DNA of 64,000 bases from Hyphomicrobiales bacterium (GCA_900471815.1 UICE01000001.1:62001-126000), one strand, 5' to 3'. Shown: positions 1-10,039, numbered from the stretch's first letter. Made by a program: numbers and translations. Notes: generated by a model not told the origin, from the sequence alone.

Positions 1-2
1 TA

Positions 3-629
3 GACAGCTACCAGATGGGCGTCTATGGCGGGGCAAACTGGGATGCGCTTGGCTTGCGCTTCGGCGTCAATCTGGCTCATCACGAGATCGAAACCGAGCG
101 CGAAGTGCATTTCGGTAATATTAACGGCGATCATCATGCGGATTATGGCGCGAACTCGGTTCAGGTTTTCGGCGAACTCGGCTATGAGTTCAAACCTGCG
201 CAGGGGCTTGTGGTCGAACCATTTGCCGGTATCAGGCATGCTTCGGTCAAAACTGAGGCATTTGAGGAAAGTGGTGCGGTCAGTCAGCTTGCGGCGCTCG
301 CAAACAGAACGGACAGTACAAGCTCGACACTCGGTCTGCGCGCTTCCTACCAAATGGTCTTTAGTGGCGATATTTCAGCCATGTTGCGCGGTACGATAGG
401 CTGGAATCATGGCTTCGGTGACCTGACACCGCAACAAAGATTGTCGTTTGCAGGAGCATCTCCCTTCACGGTTGAAGGGCTGCCCACGGCGCGCGATGCC
501 GCCTTCATCGAGGCAGGAATGGACTTTAATGTCAGCCAACGGACGACACTGGGTGTAACTTATACAGGCCGATTCTCGCAATCGGGCCATGCCAATGGTG
601 TCAACGCCGATATCGCCGTGCGTTTCTGA
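3..629 (+). CDS. Autotransporter outer-membrane beta-barrel domain (5' end outside window)
   Basis: This is the C-terminal part of a type V secretion (autotransporter) protein. The frame is open from base 3, so the true start lies left of the window; the first internal ATG is at 15. The visible 200 or so residues alternate polar and hydrophobic/aromatic positions as beta-strands of an outer-membrane barrel do, and the protein ends in the pattern I-A-V-R-F: a terminal phenylalanine is the usual outer-membrane insertion signal. The passenger domain is not visible, so its function cannot be inferred. A GC-rich hairpin follows the stop. Confidence 0.85.
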   Translation, partial: DSYQMGVYGGANWDALGLRFGVNLAHHEIETEREVHFGNINGDHHADYGANSVQVFGELGYEFKPAQGLVVEPFAGIRHASVKTEAFEESGAVSQLAALANRTDSTSSTLGLRASYQMVFSGDISAMLRGTIGWNHGFGDLTPQQRLSFAGASPFTVEGLPTARDAAFIEAGMDFNVSQRTTLGVTYTGRFSQSGHANGVNADIAVRF

Positions 630-642
630 CGTAATAGCAATC

Positions 643-663
643 GCCGGGGGGATGCCCCCCGGC
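643..663 (+). terminator. GC-rich hairpin after autotransporter gene
   Basis: A perfect 9-bp inverted repeat (GCCGGGGGG / CCCCCCGGC) with a 3-nt loop begins 14 nt after the autotransporter stop codon. It is not followed by a clear T-run, so it may terminate weakly or only protect the 3' end. Confidence 0.5.
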
Positions 664-827
664 ATTGTCCTGCGTAATTATCAAGCGCAGGCTGCTGATA
701 GGCCAGCATTTCCATAAGGTTTCCACTGTCCATCGCGCATTATGCGAAGCGTGGCAAATTGCCCACCCCGCGGTCGTGGATTTTGGCGGGCAAAAACGGT
801 AGTAAATGAAGCGTACAGGAGCACTTC

Positions 828-2105
828 ATGGACTATCGTCGTTTTTTCGAAGACGCTATTGACCAGCTGCATGCTGAAAAGCGCTATAGAGTCTTTGCCA
901 ATCTGGAACGGATTGTGGGAAAGTTCCCGCGCGCGCTCTGGCGCTCGGCGGAGGACACGCGCGAGATTACTGTCTGGTGCTCCAATGATTATCTCGGCAT
1001 GGGCCAGCATCCCAAGGTGATTGCAGCGATGCATGACGCGTCGAGCCGCATGGGTTCGGGCGCTGGCGGCACCCGCAATATTTCAGGCAACAATCACCCG
1101 CTTGTCGAGCTTGAAGCTGAACTTGCCGATCTTCACGACAAGGAGGCCGGGCTTGTTTTCACGTCGGGCTTTGTTTCCAACGAAGCTTCGATTTCAACCA
1201 TTGCCCGGCTTCTGCCCAACTGCCTGATTTTTTCCGATGAGTTGAACCACGCTTCCATGATCGAGGGCGTCAAGCGTTCGGGTGCAGAGAAGCGCATTTT
1301 CCGTCACAATGATCTGGCGCATCTGGAAGAACTCCTGAAGGCTGCCGGACGCGAACGCGCCAAGCTGATTGTGTTCGAATCTGTCTATTCGATGGATGGC
1401 GATATCGCCCCCATTGATGCCATTGCCGATCTTGCCGAAAAATACAATGCCATGACCTATATTGATGAGGTTCATGCGGTCGGCATGTATGGCGAGCGGG
1501 GCGGTGGAATCACCGATCGCGAAGGCCTTTCGCATCGAATCGACATTATTGAGGGAACGCTGGCAAAGGCATTCGGCACCTTGGGCGGCTATATAACCGG
1601 GCCCAAAAGTGTCATCGATGCAGTTCGTTCCTATGCACCGGGCTTTATCTTCACAACGGCCTTGCCGCCGGTGATCGCCGCTGCCGCGACAGAATCCATC
1701 CGGCACCTGAAGGTGTCTCAGGAAGAGCGCCGATTGCACCAGCAACAGGCGCAATTGACCAAACATGTTCTTGCACAGGCCAATCTTCCGGTCATGCCCT
1801 CAGAAACCCATATTGTGCCGGTTCATGTGGGCGATCCGGAGTTGTGCAAGAAGGCCAGTGATCGCCTGCTTGAAAAGCATGGCATCTATATCCAGCCGAT
1901 CAACTATCCGACAGTTCCTCGCGGCACCGAACGGCTGCGCATTACGCCAACACCGTTCCACAGCAATGAGCTGATTGTTGAGCTGAAGGATGCCCTCGTG
2001 GAAGTCTGGACCGCGCTCGGCATTCCATTCTCCACCGGAGAAGCGACACCTGTGGAAGCCAGTGACCGGGTGGTAACGCTGGCCGTATCCAAGGCAGGCG
2101 GCTGA
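828..2105 (+). CDS. hemA: 5-aminolevulinate synthase
   Basis: Condenses glycine with succinyl-CoA to 5-aminolevulinate, the first step of heme synthesis by the Shemin (C4) route used in alphaproteobacteria. The 425-residue length is normal. The start [10 protein letters not shown] is typical of the family, and a CAGGAG ribosome-binding site lies about 6 nt upstream of ATG 828. Visible motifs include the [12 protein letters not shown] substrate region, [12 protein letters not shown], the IDEVHAVG aspartate motif and [11 protein letters not shown] with the pyridoxal-phosphate lysine. The next gene is convergent and ends 13 nt downstream. It is probably a single-gene unit. Confidence 0.97.
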   Translation: MDYRRFFEDAIDQLHAEKRYRVFANLERIVGKFPRALWRSAEDTREITVWCSNDYLGMGQHPKVIAAMHDASSRMGSGAGGTRNISGNNHPLVELEAELADLHDKEAGLVFTSGFVSNEASISTIARLLPNCLIFSDELNHASMIEGVKRSGAEKRIFRHNDLAHLEELLKAAGRERAKLIVFESVYSMDGDIAPIDAIADLAEKYNAMTYIDEVHAVGMYGERGGGITDREGLSHRIDIIEGTLAKAFGTLGGYITGPKSVIDAVRSYAPGFIFTTALPPVIAAAATESIRHLKVSQEERRLHQQQAQLTKHVLAQANLPVMPSETHIVPVHVGDPELCKKASDRLLEKHGIYIQPINYPTVPRGTERLRITPTPFHSNELIVELKDALVEVWTALGIPFSTGEATPVEASDRVVTLAVSKAGG

Positions 2106-2117
2106 TAAGGCCGTCCG

Positions 2118-3284
2118 CTACCGGGATCTGATCCATTCGGCCAGTCGATCGGCAGCGGTCTCAATCTCATCGAGCCTACGGGCGAAGCAAAGCCTCAAAA
2201 AAGCCCCTCCTCCATCGCCAAAAGCTGTTCCGGGCGCGAGGCCAACCTTCGCCTGGTCGACAATATCGAAGGCAGCCCGATAAGAATCGCTAATGCCTTC
2301 AATTCCGAACATGAGATAGAATGCGCCGGCAGGTGGCGATAGGTGCACACGTCCCGTGGCAGCCAGGCGGGCACACAGGATATCGCGAGCCTTGTGGGCG
2401 CGTTCTACTTGCGAACGGATGAAATCATCACCCTGATTCAGCGCGACTACGGCCCCACGCTGCATGAATTGCGCAACACCTGACGTGGAATACTGAATCA
2501 GGTTTTCAATGGTCTGGCCGAGCGAAGGATGGGCAACGAGCCACCCCACCCGCCATCCAGTCATGGCCCAGTTTTTCGAAAAACTATTGACGAAGATGAT
2601 GCGATCTTCCGGATCCATGACATCAAGGAATGACGGAGCCCTGCGCGCGCCATAATAAAAATGCGCATAAATCTCATCGGCAATTATCCATAGGCCGTGT
2701 TGGCGTGCTATTGCCAGTATCTCCTGCAATGTCTCCACATCCGCAGTCCAGCCGGATGGGTTGGATGGCGTGTTGATAAACAAAGCTTTGGTTTTTGGCG
2801 TGATTGCATCGCGAATCTTTTGCGGATCGAAGGTCCAGCCATTGCCGGTAAAATCCTGCGTCACCGCAACGGGCGTTGCTCCGCCAATGGCGGCGGCGGC
2901 AGCAAAATTTGGCCATGCGGGAGAAAGATAAATGACTTCATCGCCCGTCCCGGCGGTGGCTTGTACGGCGAGTTGAATGGACTGCATGCCTGAGCCTGTC
3001 ACATAGAAATGCTCGACAGGAAGATCGACAGAGAAATGACGCTTATAATAGTCGGATAGAGCCTGCCTCAACTCGGGAATGCCGCGCTGCCAGGTGTAAA
3101 ATGTCTCGCCATTGTCAAGACCTTCGCCCGCTGCGGCCCGAATGAATTCCGGGGTTGGAAGATCGCCCTCACCGGCCCAGAGAGGAATAACTCCTTCCTG
3201 CTTTCTGCCGTGGTTCATAACCGCGACGATGCCGCTTTCCGGTGCCACTGCCGCTTCGTGCCGGAGATGTTGAATTAAACTCAT
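2118..3284 (-). CDS. Class I/II pyridoxal-phosphate aminotransferase
   Basis: A fold-type I aminotransferase of aspartate-aminotransferase type, about 388 residues. The motifs NTPSNPSG and NSFSKNWAMTGWRVGW, the latter with the PLP lysine, are clear, as is IIADEIYAHF. The substrate cannot be told from sequence. An in-frame GTG lies at 3296, but ATG 3284 (MSLIQHLRHE) is preceded by GGGAAG at good spacing and is preferred. It is convergent with hemA, with only 12 nt between the stops, and stands alone on its strand: mscL upstream has its own terminator. Confidence 0.9.
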   Translation of the reverse strand: MSLIQHLRHEAAVAPESGIVAVMNHGRKQEGVIPLWAGEGDLPTPEFIRAAAGEGLDNGETFYTWQRGIPELRQALSDYYKRHFSVDLPVEHFYVTGSGMQSIQLAVQATAGTGDEVIYLSPAWPNFAAAAAIGGATPVAVTQDFTGNGWTFDPQKIRDAITPKTKALFINTPSNPSGWTADVETLQEILAIARQHGLWIIADEIYAHFYYGARRAPSFLDVMDPEDRIIFVNSFSKNWAMTGWRVGWLVAHPSLGQTIENLIQYSTSGVAQFMQRGAVVALNQGDDFIRSQVERAHKARDILCARLAATGRVHLSPPAGAFYLMFGIEGISDSYRAAFDIVDQAKVGLAPGTAFGDGGGAFLRLCFARRLDEIETAADRLAEWIRSR

Positions 3285-3442
3285 GGCGCTTCCCACTCAA
3301 TATTTTGCAGGTCCCCAAGGATCATTCCGTAGAGACCCATTGAGCAGAAGGCCTAACGCAACGCAGGTCTTTTATCACGCGGATATTTGTGATGTTTCCA
3401 TCAGCCGAAATGATGTGCTGCTGACAGAAGATGACAAAAGAA

Positions 3443-3468
3443 AAACCCCAGCTTGCTGGCTGGGGTTT
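3443..3468 (-). terminator. Rho-independent terminator of mscL
   Basis: A perfect 10-bp stem (AAACCCCAGC / GCTGGGGTTT) with a 6-nt loop. Read on the minus strand it is followed by TTTTTCTTTT, a textbook intrinsic terminator just after the mscL stop. Confidence 0.9.
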
Positions 3469-3477
3469 GGGGAAAAC

Positions 3478-3882
3478 TTATTTCTTCGCAAGCAAATCGC
3501 GAATTTCCGTAAGTAGAACTTCTTCTCTGGCTGGAGCGGGATCGGCCGCCACTTCCTTTTTCTTGAATCTATTCATGGCTTTAACCACCATGAACAACAC
3601 CCAGGCGATGATCAGGAAGTTGATCAGGAGAGTGATGAAATTGCCGTAAGCAATGGTTGCACCGGCTTCGCGCGCAGCTGCAAGGGTTGGGGCCGGAGCA
3701 CCCGACAATTGGATGTAGAGATTTGTAAAATCAATACCGCCGGTCAAGAGGCCGATAATTGGCATCAACAGATCAGCTACGATGGATTCTACCAGCTTGC
3801 CAAAAGCGCCACCGATGATCACACCGATTGCAAGATCAACCATGTTACCTTTCAAGGCAAATTCTTTGAATTCCTTTAGCAT
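3478..3882 (-). CDS. mscL: Large-conductance mechanosensitive channel
   Basis: Homopentameric inner-membrane channel that opens under membrane tension to release solutes on hypo-osmotic shock. The 134-residue product starts [13 protein letters not shown], followed by the first transmembrane helix with the glycine-rich pore motif ([17 protein letters not shown], about residues 15-35). A periplasmic loop and a second helix (about 75-100) precede the charged C-terminal bundle ([11 protein letters not shown]). It is monocistronic, with its own terminator downstream. Confidence 0.97.
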   Translation of the reverse strand: MLKEFKEFALKGNMVDLAIGVIIGGAFGKLVESIVADLLMPIIGLLTGGIDFTNLYIQLSGAPAPTLAAAREAGATIAYGNFITLLINFLIIAWVLFMVVKAMNRFKKKEVAADPAPAREEVLLTEIRDLLAKK

Positions 3883-4078
3883 GATATACCACTCTCCAGT
3901 ATTGTGTGATAAAGCGAATCATCCGCCCCAGATAGTCTTTATTCCAAGCGCCACACTACCAGAATTTGCGTATTAATTAATAGACCGGTTGAATGTTTCT
4001 ACAGCTGATTTGCCGGCTGACTCGCTTGCTTCAGCGTAAATCACTCAACGTTTTCGGCCCAATACGGGGACATAGCGA

Positions 4079-7000
4079 ATGGCAAGCTGGACCGCGATAA
4101 TCGTCGCGATTCTCTACTTCTCGATACAATTCTGTACGATCTACATTACGGATCATCAGAGCGAAGCCACAATAAACCGATCACGCCCATTGCTATATTC
4201 ACTCGCAATTGCCGCGAGTGGCAGTAGTTGGCTCTATTACGGGTCGACGGGCTACGCTGTACTGCATGGCATAGAATTTGTTGGTCTGTATGTGGGAATT
4301 CTACTGATCTTTACTGTCGGCTTCCCCTTCCTGCTCAAATTGCGACAGTTGGCGCGGGCAGAAGGTATCACTTCGATTTCCGACATGATTGGTGCGCGAT
4401 ACGGTAAAAGCTTCCTGGTGGCCGCCGTCGTAACGTCCATCACGACCGTGGGTTTAATCCCCTATTTCGCCCTGTTGATGAGTTCGATTCACTACCTCTT
4501 CGACGTGCTGGCAGGCGCTTATACGCCGCAAACCGGCCATGACCACACCGACCACCTTGTCGTTCCATTTTTGTTTATCGCACTGATCGCCGTGTTCATT
4601 GTCTTTTACAGCGGCCGGTCCAATCCTTCAGCAGAGCGCTACAATGGAATCGTTCATAGCTTGGCCTTAGACACTGTGATCAAATATGCGGCGATTTTAT
4701 CCATTGGAATAGCCACTGCCACTTGGCTCTTCGGCTCGCCGTCAGAAATTCTTGCTATGATTTCGACCAATCCAAGCCACATAACCGCTCTCAAGCATGA
4801 ATTTTCCGTTGGGGACTTCATCAGTCTTGTTATATTCGGAGTGTCTTCGGTATTTCTTCTCCCCAGTCAATTTCATCTCATCATCGTTCAAAACAGGAAT
4901 GATAGCGAGCTGCGCACGGCCCGCTGGTTCATTTCGGCAACCATGCTGGTCCTTGGAGTTTTCATCTTTCTCATAGCGACTGTTGGCTCGATCGTTCTTC
5001 CGGCCAATGCTTCCGTCGACTTCTATTTCCTGGCGCTGCCCGTGGCCGCAGGACAATTCTGGCTGGCAATAATCGGGGTTGCGGGCGGGTTGGCAGCAGC
5101 CGCGACAATGATGCTGTTTCCATCGATATTATTGTCCGTCATGATTTCAAATGACCTGCTTTTGCCGCTTGTTCTGAAACGGACATCGGTGGGCACAAAT
5201 GCAGCCAAGGATTATTCAAAAATCATTCTTGGGCTCCGCCGCGTCGTTGTTTTCGCGATTCTTCTGGCCGCATTCGGCTATCAATTTGTCCTTTCGGTGC
5301 ATGTGAGCTTTGCATCACTGATACTTATCTCCGCCACGGCCATGATCCAGCTTGCTCCTGCCTTTTTGGGCGGAATGCTGTGGAGCCGTGCCAATGCGCG
5401 CGGCGTTTTTCTTGGCATATTCGGAGGCATTTCCATCTGGTTCTACACGATGGCCCTGCCAAGTCTCGTGCCGATGGATTCCAGTCTTCTCACCAATGGC
5501 CCATTCGGCATTGTAACGCTACGACCACAGGCCTTGTTTGGCTTCGAGACATCCGAACTGGTCAATAGTCTCTTCTGGACGCTGGTGGTGAATGTTGCGC
5601 TCTTCATCATCGGATCGGTTTCCAGAACCGCTACTCCAAGCGAACGCATCCAGGCATCGATATTCATTGCAGATAAGGTTCATTCAAAAAACCCACTCAA
5701 TAGTGTGGAATCGAACCTCACGGTCAGGCAATTGAAGGCTACGCTGGCAAAATATATTGGCAGCGCGCAGACGGAATTTGCTTTCAACAATTTCTACAAA
5801 CAGTCGAACATCACGCTGGGCGATGATGAACCGGCGGACTTTAACACCATACATTTTGCCGAACAGTTTTTGTCCGGCATCGTTGGGCCACCATCAGCCC
5901 GACTGATCTTGTCGCTGGCGATGGGACCGGCCAGGACAGCGCAACGGCAGGCGCAAATTCTGCTGGATCACGCTACCGATGCCTTCTCGCAGAACCGCCA
6001 GCTTCTCCAGACCGCTTTGGACCAGATGGATCAGGGAATTGGCGTCTTCGACAGTCAATATCGCTTGAGCTGCTGGAATTTGCAGTTTCAACTCACTTTG
6101 GATTTGCTCAGTGAACAACAGCGGATGGGGACACCGCTCGACCGGATTCTGACCGCATTATTTCGCCATGGGGATAGTTTGAACGCGCAACAGCCGCTCA
6201 ATATGGACGCATTCATCAATGCCAAAGAACCCCTGCGCGTGAAGCTTCGAATGAGCGGAAAAACCATCGAAATTCGCTCCAACGCCATGCCTGACGGCGG
6301 ATTGGTTGCTACCTTCACTGATATCAGTGACACCATCAATGCTGATGAATTACTGCGGCAAATAAACGAGTCTCTCGAACAGCGCGTGCGCGATCGCACA
6401 AGCGAACTGACATTGGCCAATCAGCAATTGGCGAAGGCCCAAAAGCGTGCGGAAGAGGCCAATATCGAGAAAACCCGTTTCTTGGCAGATGCCGGCCACG
6501 ATATTCTTCAACCGTTAAATGCCGCGCGCCTTTACTCATCGGCATTGATCGAACGCTTGGGCGATTTGCGTGAGCGAGAGCTTGTACAAAATGTCGACTC
6601 ATCGCTTGAAGCTGTCGAGTCCATTATCAGTGCACTCCTCGATATTTCCCGGCTGGATACAGGCGCATTGAAACCGGTCATGTCTGTATTTCGCCTTGAT
6701 CCGCTCCTGCAGCAGATAGTCAGGGATTTTGCTCCCGCAGCGCGAGAAAAAGGGCTGGATCTTCGTCTCGTGCAAACCTCTGCTATCGTAACGACGGATC
6801 GCAACTTGCTGCGACGTCTGATCCAAAACCTGATTTCCAATGCGATTAAATACAGCCGAAGCGGCAAAATATTGGTGGGCATGCGTAAACGCGGCCAATC
6901 TGCACAGCTGAGTGTCTGTGACACAGGCATAGGTATTGCCCAGTCAAAACTCGATTATATTTTCCATGAGTTTGCCCGGTTATCAGAAGGCATGAAAGAA

Positions 7001-7564
7001 TCTGACGGACTTGGCCTTGGTCTGTCTATCGTGGAACGGATTGGCAAAATCCTTGACTTGGGTATCAACGTACAGTCGGTTGTCGGCAAGGGCTCGATAT
7101 TTTCAGTCACGATGCCGCTTTCCGATAAACTTGCCTTATCCTCCAGTGAAACCGCGTCCACATTGCGTCCAGCGAGTTCGCTGACGGGAATGCGCATAGT
7201 CTGCATTGATGACAATGCGGATTCGCTGGCTGGTCTGCAAGAACTGTTGAATGCCTGGGGTTGCAACATAGTGGCATTTCGAACGGCCAAGGCAGTCCTG
7301 GAGTATTGTTCTAAAAACAAATCCCCGCCTGATGCTATCCTGGCTGACTATAATCTCGAGGACGAGAACGGACTCGACGTCATTCAATCGGCAAGGGACT
7401 ATTATGGCAGTGATATTGATGCGGCGTTGATTACAGCCGACAGATCTGAAGAGGTCCAGCGCCGGACAGCCGCATTGGGTGTATCGCTGATCAACAAGCC
7501 AGTGCGGCCAGCCATATTGCGCGCGCTGCTCTCACATTTCCGGCAAAGTATCGCAGCCGAGTGA
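4079..7564 (+). CDS. Sodium/solute-symporter-fused hybrid histidine kinase / response regulator
   Basis: A 1161-residue membrane sensor. Residues 1 to about 500 form a multi-helix sodium:solute symporter (SSS)-like domain. A linker and PAS-like segment (about 640-760) and a coiled coil (about 760-795) follow. The histidine-kinase core has His807 in GHDILQPLNAARLY, an N-box near 917-926 (NLISNAIKYS) and Asp948 in DTGIGIA. A C-terminal receiver carries Asp1090 in ADYNLEDENG. The layout matches NahK/ErcS'-type kinases, where the transporter-like part may sense or import the ligand. ATG 4079 follows GGGGA. The convergent NarL-type regulator downstream (7592-8254) is the obvious candidate partner. 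The ligand is unknown. Confidence 0.92.
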   Translation: MASWTAIIVAILYFSIQFCTIYITDHQSEATINRSRPLLYSLAIAASGSSWLYYGSTGYAVLHGIEFVGLYVGILLIFTVGFPFLLKLRQLARAEGITSISDMIGARYGKSFLVAAVVTSITTVGLIPYFALLMSSIHYLFDVLAGAYTPQTGHDHTDHLVVPFLFIALIAVFIVFYSGRSNPSAERYNGIVHSLALDTVIKYAAILSIGIATATWLFGSPSEILAMISTNPSHITALKHEFSVGDFISLVIFGVSSVFLLPSQFHLIIVQNRNDSELRTARWFISATMLVLGVFIFLIATVGSIVLPANASVDFYFLALPVAAGQFWLAIIGVAGGLAAAATMMLFPSILLSVMISNDLLLPLVLKRTSVGTNAAKDYSKIILGLRRVVVFAILLAAFGYQFVLSVHVSFASLILISATAMIQLAPAFLGGMLWSRANARGVFLGIFGGISIWFYTMALPSLVPMDSSLLTNGPFGIVTLRPQALFGFETSELVNSLFWTLVVNVALFIIGSVSRTATPSERIQASIFIADKVHSKNPLNSVESNLTVRQLKATLAKYIGSAQTEFAFNNFYKQSNITLGDDEPADFNTIHFAEQFLSGIVGPPSARLILSLAMGPARTAQRQAQILLDHATDAFSQNRQLLQTALDQMDQGIGVFDSQYRLSCWNLQFQLTLDLLSEQQRMGTPLDRILTALFRHGDSLNAQQPLNMDAFINAKEPLRVKLRMSGKTIEIRSNAMPDGGLVATFTDISDTINADELLRQINESLEQRVRDRTSELTLANQQLAKAQKRAEEANIEKTRFLADAGHDILQPLNAARLYSSALIERLGDLRERELVQNVDSSLEAVESIISALLDISRLDTGALKPVMSVFRLDPLLQQIVRDFAPAAREKGLDLRLVQTSAIVTTDRNLLRRLIQNLISNAIKYSRSGKILVGMRKRGQSAQLSVCDTGIGIAQSKLDYIFHEFARLSEGMKESDGLGLGLSIVERIGKILDLGINVQSVVGKGSIFSVTMPLSDKLALSSSETASTLRPASSLTGMRIVCIDDNADSLAGLQELLNAWGCNIVAFRTAKAVLEYCSKNKSPPDAILADYNLEDENGLDVIQSARDYYGSDIDAALITADRSEEVQRRTAALGVSLINKPVRPAILRALLSHFRQSIAAE

Positions 7565-7591
7565 TTCTCGAAGGTTAGGCCAAATTTTACT

Positions 7592-8254
7592 CTAGCCCTG
7601 TGGCAGTTCCACCGGTTGCATTTCGTCCCTGAACCGGGCCAGCCTGATCACGGCTTGGGTGCGACTTTCCACGCCCAGTTTGTAAAGCACCGCAGAAACG
7701 TGGGCCTTGATCGTGGCTTCTGACACATTCAGGTCATGGGCGATCTGCTTGTTCAGCATTCCATCCGCCATCATATCGAGCACGCGCGCCTGCTGCGGCG
7801 TCAACTTGCGGATACACCGGATCAGATCGGCTAAATCGGCGTCCAATTCACCTTCTTCGCTTCCATCCAATGGGGACCAGATACCCCCGTCAAGAATGGT
7901 TTGCACGGCTGCATTAATGACATCTGGTGTGGAGGATTTGGAAATGAATCCGGAAGCGCCCAGTCCGAGCGCAGCCCGTATGGTTACCGGATCATCCGTG
8001 GCTGATACGATAGCTATCGGAACAAGTGGCTGCAGCGCCCGCAAGGTGATAAGACCGGTCATCCCACCAATGCCGTTCAATGAGAGATCCAGTAATACAA
8101 GATCAATCTCGGCCGATGACTCAATAAGACGCTTGGCACCATCAAGATCGCCAACTTCAATAATTTCTACATGTTCGTTTGAAGAGGAAAGCGCTAATTT
8201 TAAAGCGCCTCTAAACAAGGGATGGTCATCCACAATGACAATTGTATATTTCAT
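7592..8254 (-). CDS. NarL/LuxR-family response regulator
   Basis: A 220-residue DNA-binding response regulator. The N-terminal receiver (1-120) has the acidic pair Asp9-Asp10, phosphoacceptor Asp56 in LVLLDLSL, the Thr/Ser position in IVSATDD and lysine in GFISKSS. The C-terminal LuxR-type helix-turn-helix (about 150-210) reads LTPQQARVLDMMADGMLNKQIAHDL. It is convergent with the symporter-kinase fusion, 27 nt away, so the two probably form one signalling pair, although hybrid kinases often need a further phosphotransfer step. A perfect 16-bp palindrome lies 27 nt upstream of its start and could be its own operator. Confidence 0.93.
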   Translation of the reverse strand: MKYTIVIVDDHPLFRGALKLALSSSNEHVEIIEVGDLDGAKRLIESSAEIDLVLLDLSLNGIGGMTGLITLRALQPLVPIAIVSATDDPVTIRAALGLGASGFISKSSTPDVINAAVQTILDGGIWSPLDGSEEGELDADLADLIRCIRKLTPQQARVLDMMADGMLNKQIAHDLNVSEATIKAHVSAVLYKLGVESRTQAVIRLARFRDEMQPVELPQG

Positions 8255-8280
8255 AGTCCAAACGATCCCTTGGTATTGAA

Positions 8281-8296
8281 AATAACTGCAGTTATT
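8281..8296. promoter_or_regulatory. 16-bp perfect palindrome upstream of response regulator
   Basis: AATAACTGCAGTTATT is a perfect palindrome in the A+T-rich gap between the response regulator (starts 8254, minus) and the iminopeptidase (starts 8481, plus). NarL-type regulators bind such inverted repeats, so autoregulation is plausible. No experiment or second copy in the window supports it. Confidence 0.35.
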
Positions 8297-8480
8297 AATG
8301 CGAAATATCTAATTCAAACGACTAAATCCAATTCATCTGATATATCAACTAGATTTTTACAGGTCGCAATTTTACTGCGCCCTACTCAAACCTATTAGGG
8401 TCAGAGAAATGAAATGCCTTGTTAAAATCTTATTCCCAAGCGATTATCGCTTGTGGGGAAAAGTTTGAAAGTAGAACTGG

Positions 8481-9431
8481 ATGATCACACATACTCTCTA
8501 CCCTGAGGCGCAGCCTTATTCGGAAGAAATGTTGGAAGTTTCCGAATTGCACACAATCCACGTGGAAGAGTGCGGTAATCCTGATGGCAAACCTGTCATC
8601 ATGATTCACGGCGGTCCGGGTGGTGGGATAAACCCCACCATGCGTCGGCTGCACGACCCGGAACTTTATCGTATTATTCTGTTTGATCAGCGTGGTTGCG
8701 GAAAATCAACGCCCTATGCCGAATTGAATGAGAATACGACATGGGATCTGGTCGCCGACATGGAGCGTATTCGTGCGCATCTTGGCGTGGAGAAATGGCA
8801 AGTATTCGGCGGATCATGGGGATCAACGCTTGCGCTGGCCTATGCGCAAACCCATCCTGAAAAAGTAACCGAACTTATCTTGCGCGGCATATTCCTTATT
8901 CGCCGCTTCGAGATTGATTGGTTCTATTCAAACGGTGCCAGCATTATATACCCGGATCGCTTCGAAGCGTATCAGGAGCATATTCCTGAAGAAGAGCGCG
9001 GCGATATGATCGCGGCCTATTACAAGCGCCTGACCGATCCTGATGAAGCTGTGCGTCTGGCAGCGGCCAAGCTGTGGGCGCGCTGGGAAGGTTCAGCCCT
9101 CTCTTTGCTACCTGATCCCGCCAGAGCGGATGCCTTCGCCTCCGACCATTTCGCCATCGCTTTTGCGCGTATCGAATGCCATTACTTCCAGAACAAGGGC
9201 TTTTTCGATACGGATGATCATTTGCTGCGCAATGCACATCTGATCCGCGATATTCCAGGGATCATCGTGCATGGCCGTTACGACATGTGCACTCCCCTTC
9301 TGAACGCATGGCATTTAAAGAAGGTGTGGCCGGAAGCCGACTTGCGTATCGTGGAAGATGCGGGACATGCGGTAAGCGAACCCGGGATAGTGCATGAGCT
9401 TGTGGCGGCGACGAAACGCTTTGCCACCTGA
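8481..9431 (+). CDS. pip: Proline iminopeptidase
   Basis: A cytosolic alpha/beta-hydrolase (peptidase family S33) that removes N-terminal proline from peptides. Its 316 residues are the usual length. The oxyanion-hole motif HGGPGGG (43-49) and nucleophile Ser112 in GGSWGS are present. The acid and histidine lie in GRYDMCTP and EDAGHAVSE near the C-terminus. An in-frame TAG nine bases upstream fixes the start at or after 8481, and the ribosome-binding site is weak. A hairpin with a T-run follows the stop. Confidence 0.95.
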   Translation: MITHTLYPEAQPYSEEMLEVSELHTIHVEECGNPDGKPVIMIHGGPGGGINPTMRRLHDPELYRIILFDQRGCGKSTPYAELNENTTWDLVADMERIRAHLGVEKWQVFGGSWGSTLALAYAQTHPEKVTELILRGIFLIRRFEIDWFYSNGASIIYPDRFEAYQEHIPEEERGDMIAAYYKRLTDPDEAVRLAAAKLWARWEGSALSLLPDPARADAFASDHFAIAFARIECHYFQNKGFFDTDDHLLRNAHLIRDIPGIIVHGRYDMCTPLLNAWHLKKVWPEADLRIVEDAGHAVSEPGIVHELVAATKRFAT

Positions 9432-9464
9432 TGTCGGCAGTATAAAAGGCCGGCATCCATTTTT
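9431..9464 (+). terminator. Probable intrinsic terminator after pip
   Basis: An 8-bp stem with one G-U pair (ATGTCGGC / GCCGGCAT) and a 10-nt loop is followed by CCATTTTT. It lies directly at the pip stop codon. Confidence 0.7.
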
Positions 9465-9472
9465 CTGACCAG

Positions 9473-9916
9473 TCACGCTGCCAGATGCTTGCGGCGTGAC
9501 TTGATGACCCAAATATGGCCGAACGGGTCGACCAGCACGCCAGCGCGATCGCCGCTCTCAAGCGTCTCCACTTCGTTGCGTGCCGTTCCACCTTCCGAGA
9601 TTGCATGATGCATCACGCGATCCGCATCATCCACATGGATATCCAGCATAACGGGTGTTGCGCCAATAGCATGGGCAGAGCGAGGACCACCCAGCGAGGC
9701 ATCAGCATCACGTTTCGGGTTGGCTCCCACAATCATAATTACCGATTCACCCATGCGTATTTCGGCGGCTATCAAAACACCGTCATGCAAATAAGGACGA
9801 CCCGCCAGTTTTGCCCCGAATACATTCTCATAAAAATCGAGGGCATCCTGCTGATCACCATGTCGCACAAAAAGCCTGATCGAAACCTCTCCAATCAATG
9901 TTGGTACGGCAAACAT
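9473..9916 (-). CDS. VOC-family (PhnB/glyoxalase-like) protein
   Basis: A vicinal-oxygen-chelate fold protein of about 147 residues, with paired beta-alpha-beta-beta-beta modules: RLFVRHGDQQDALDFYENVFGA at the first and LDIHVDDADRVMHHAISEG at the second. The ending VDPFGHIWVI is typical of PhnB-like VOC proteins. The open frame extends to 9973, but ATG 9916 (MFAVPTLIGE) has GGGAG upstream at correct spacing and fits family length. The substrate is unknown: members include antibiotic-binding proteins and isomerases. Confidence 0.85.
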   Translation of the reverse strand: MFAVPTLIGEVSIRLFVRHGDQQDALDFYENVFGAKLAGRPYLHDGVLIAAEIRMGESVIMIVGANPKRDADASLGGPRSAHAIGATPVMLDIHVDDADRVMHHAISEGGTARNEVETLESGDRAGVLVDPFGHIWVIKSRRKHLAA

Positions 9917-10039
9917 TTCATCGCTCCCAGAGAAGAATTCCAAGCGATAAAGGTGCACGAAGTTGCAGAACAAATCAAGAACAAATGCGATTCAATGCAC
10001 AGTGCCTACTGCCAACTTACTGTCAAAAATCAAGGCATT

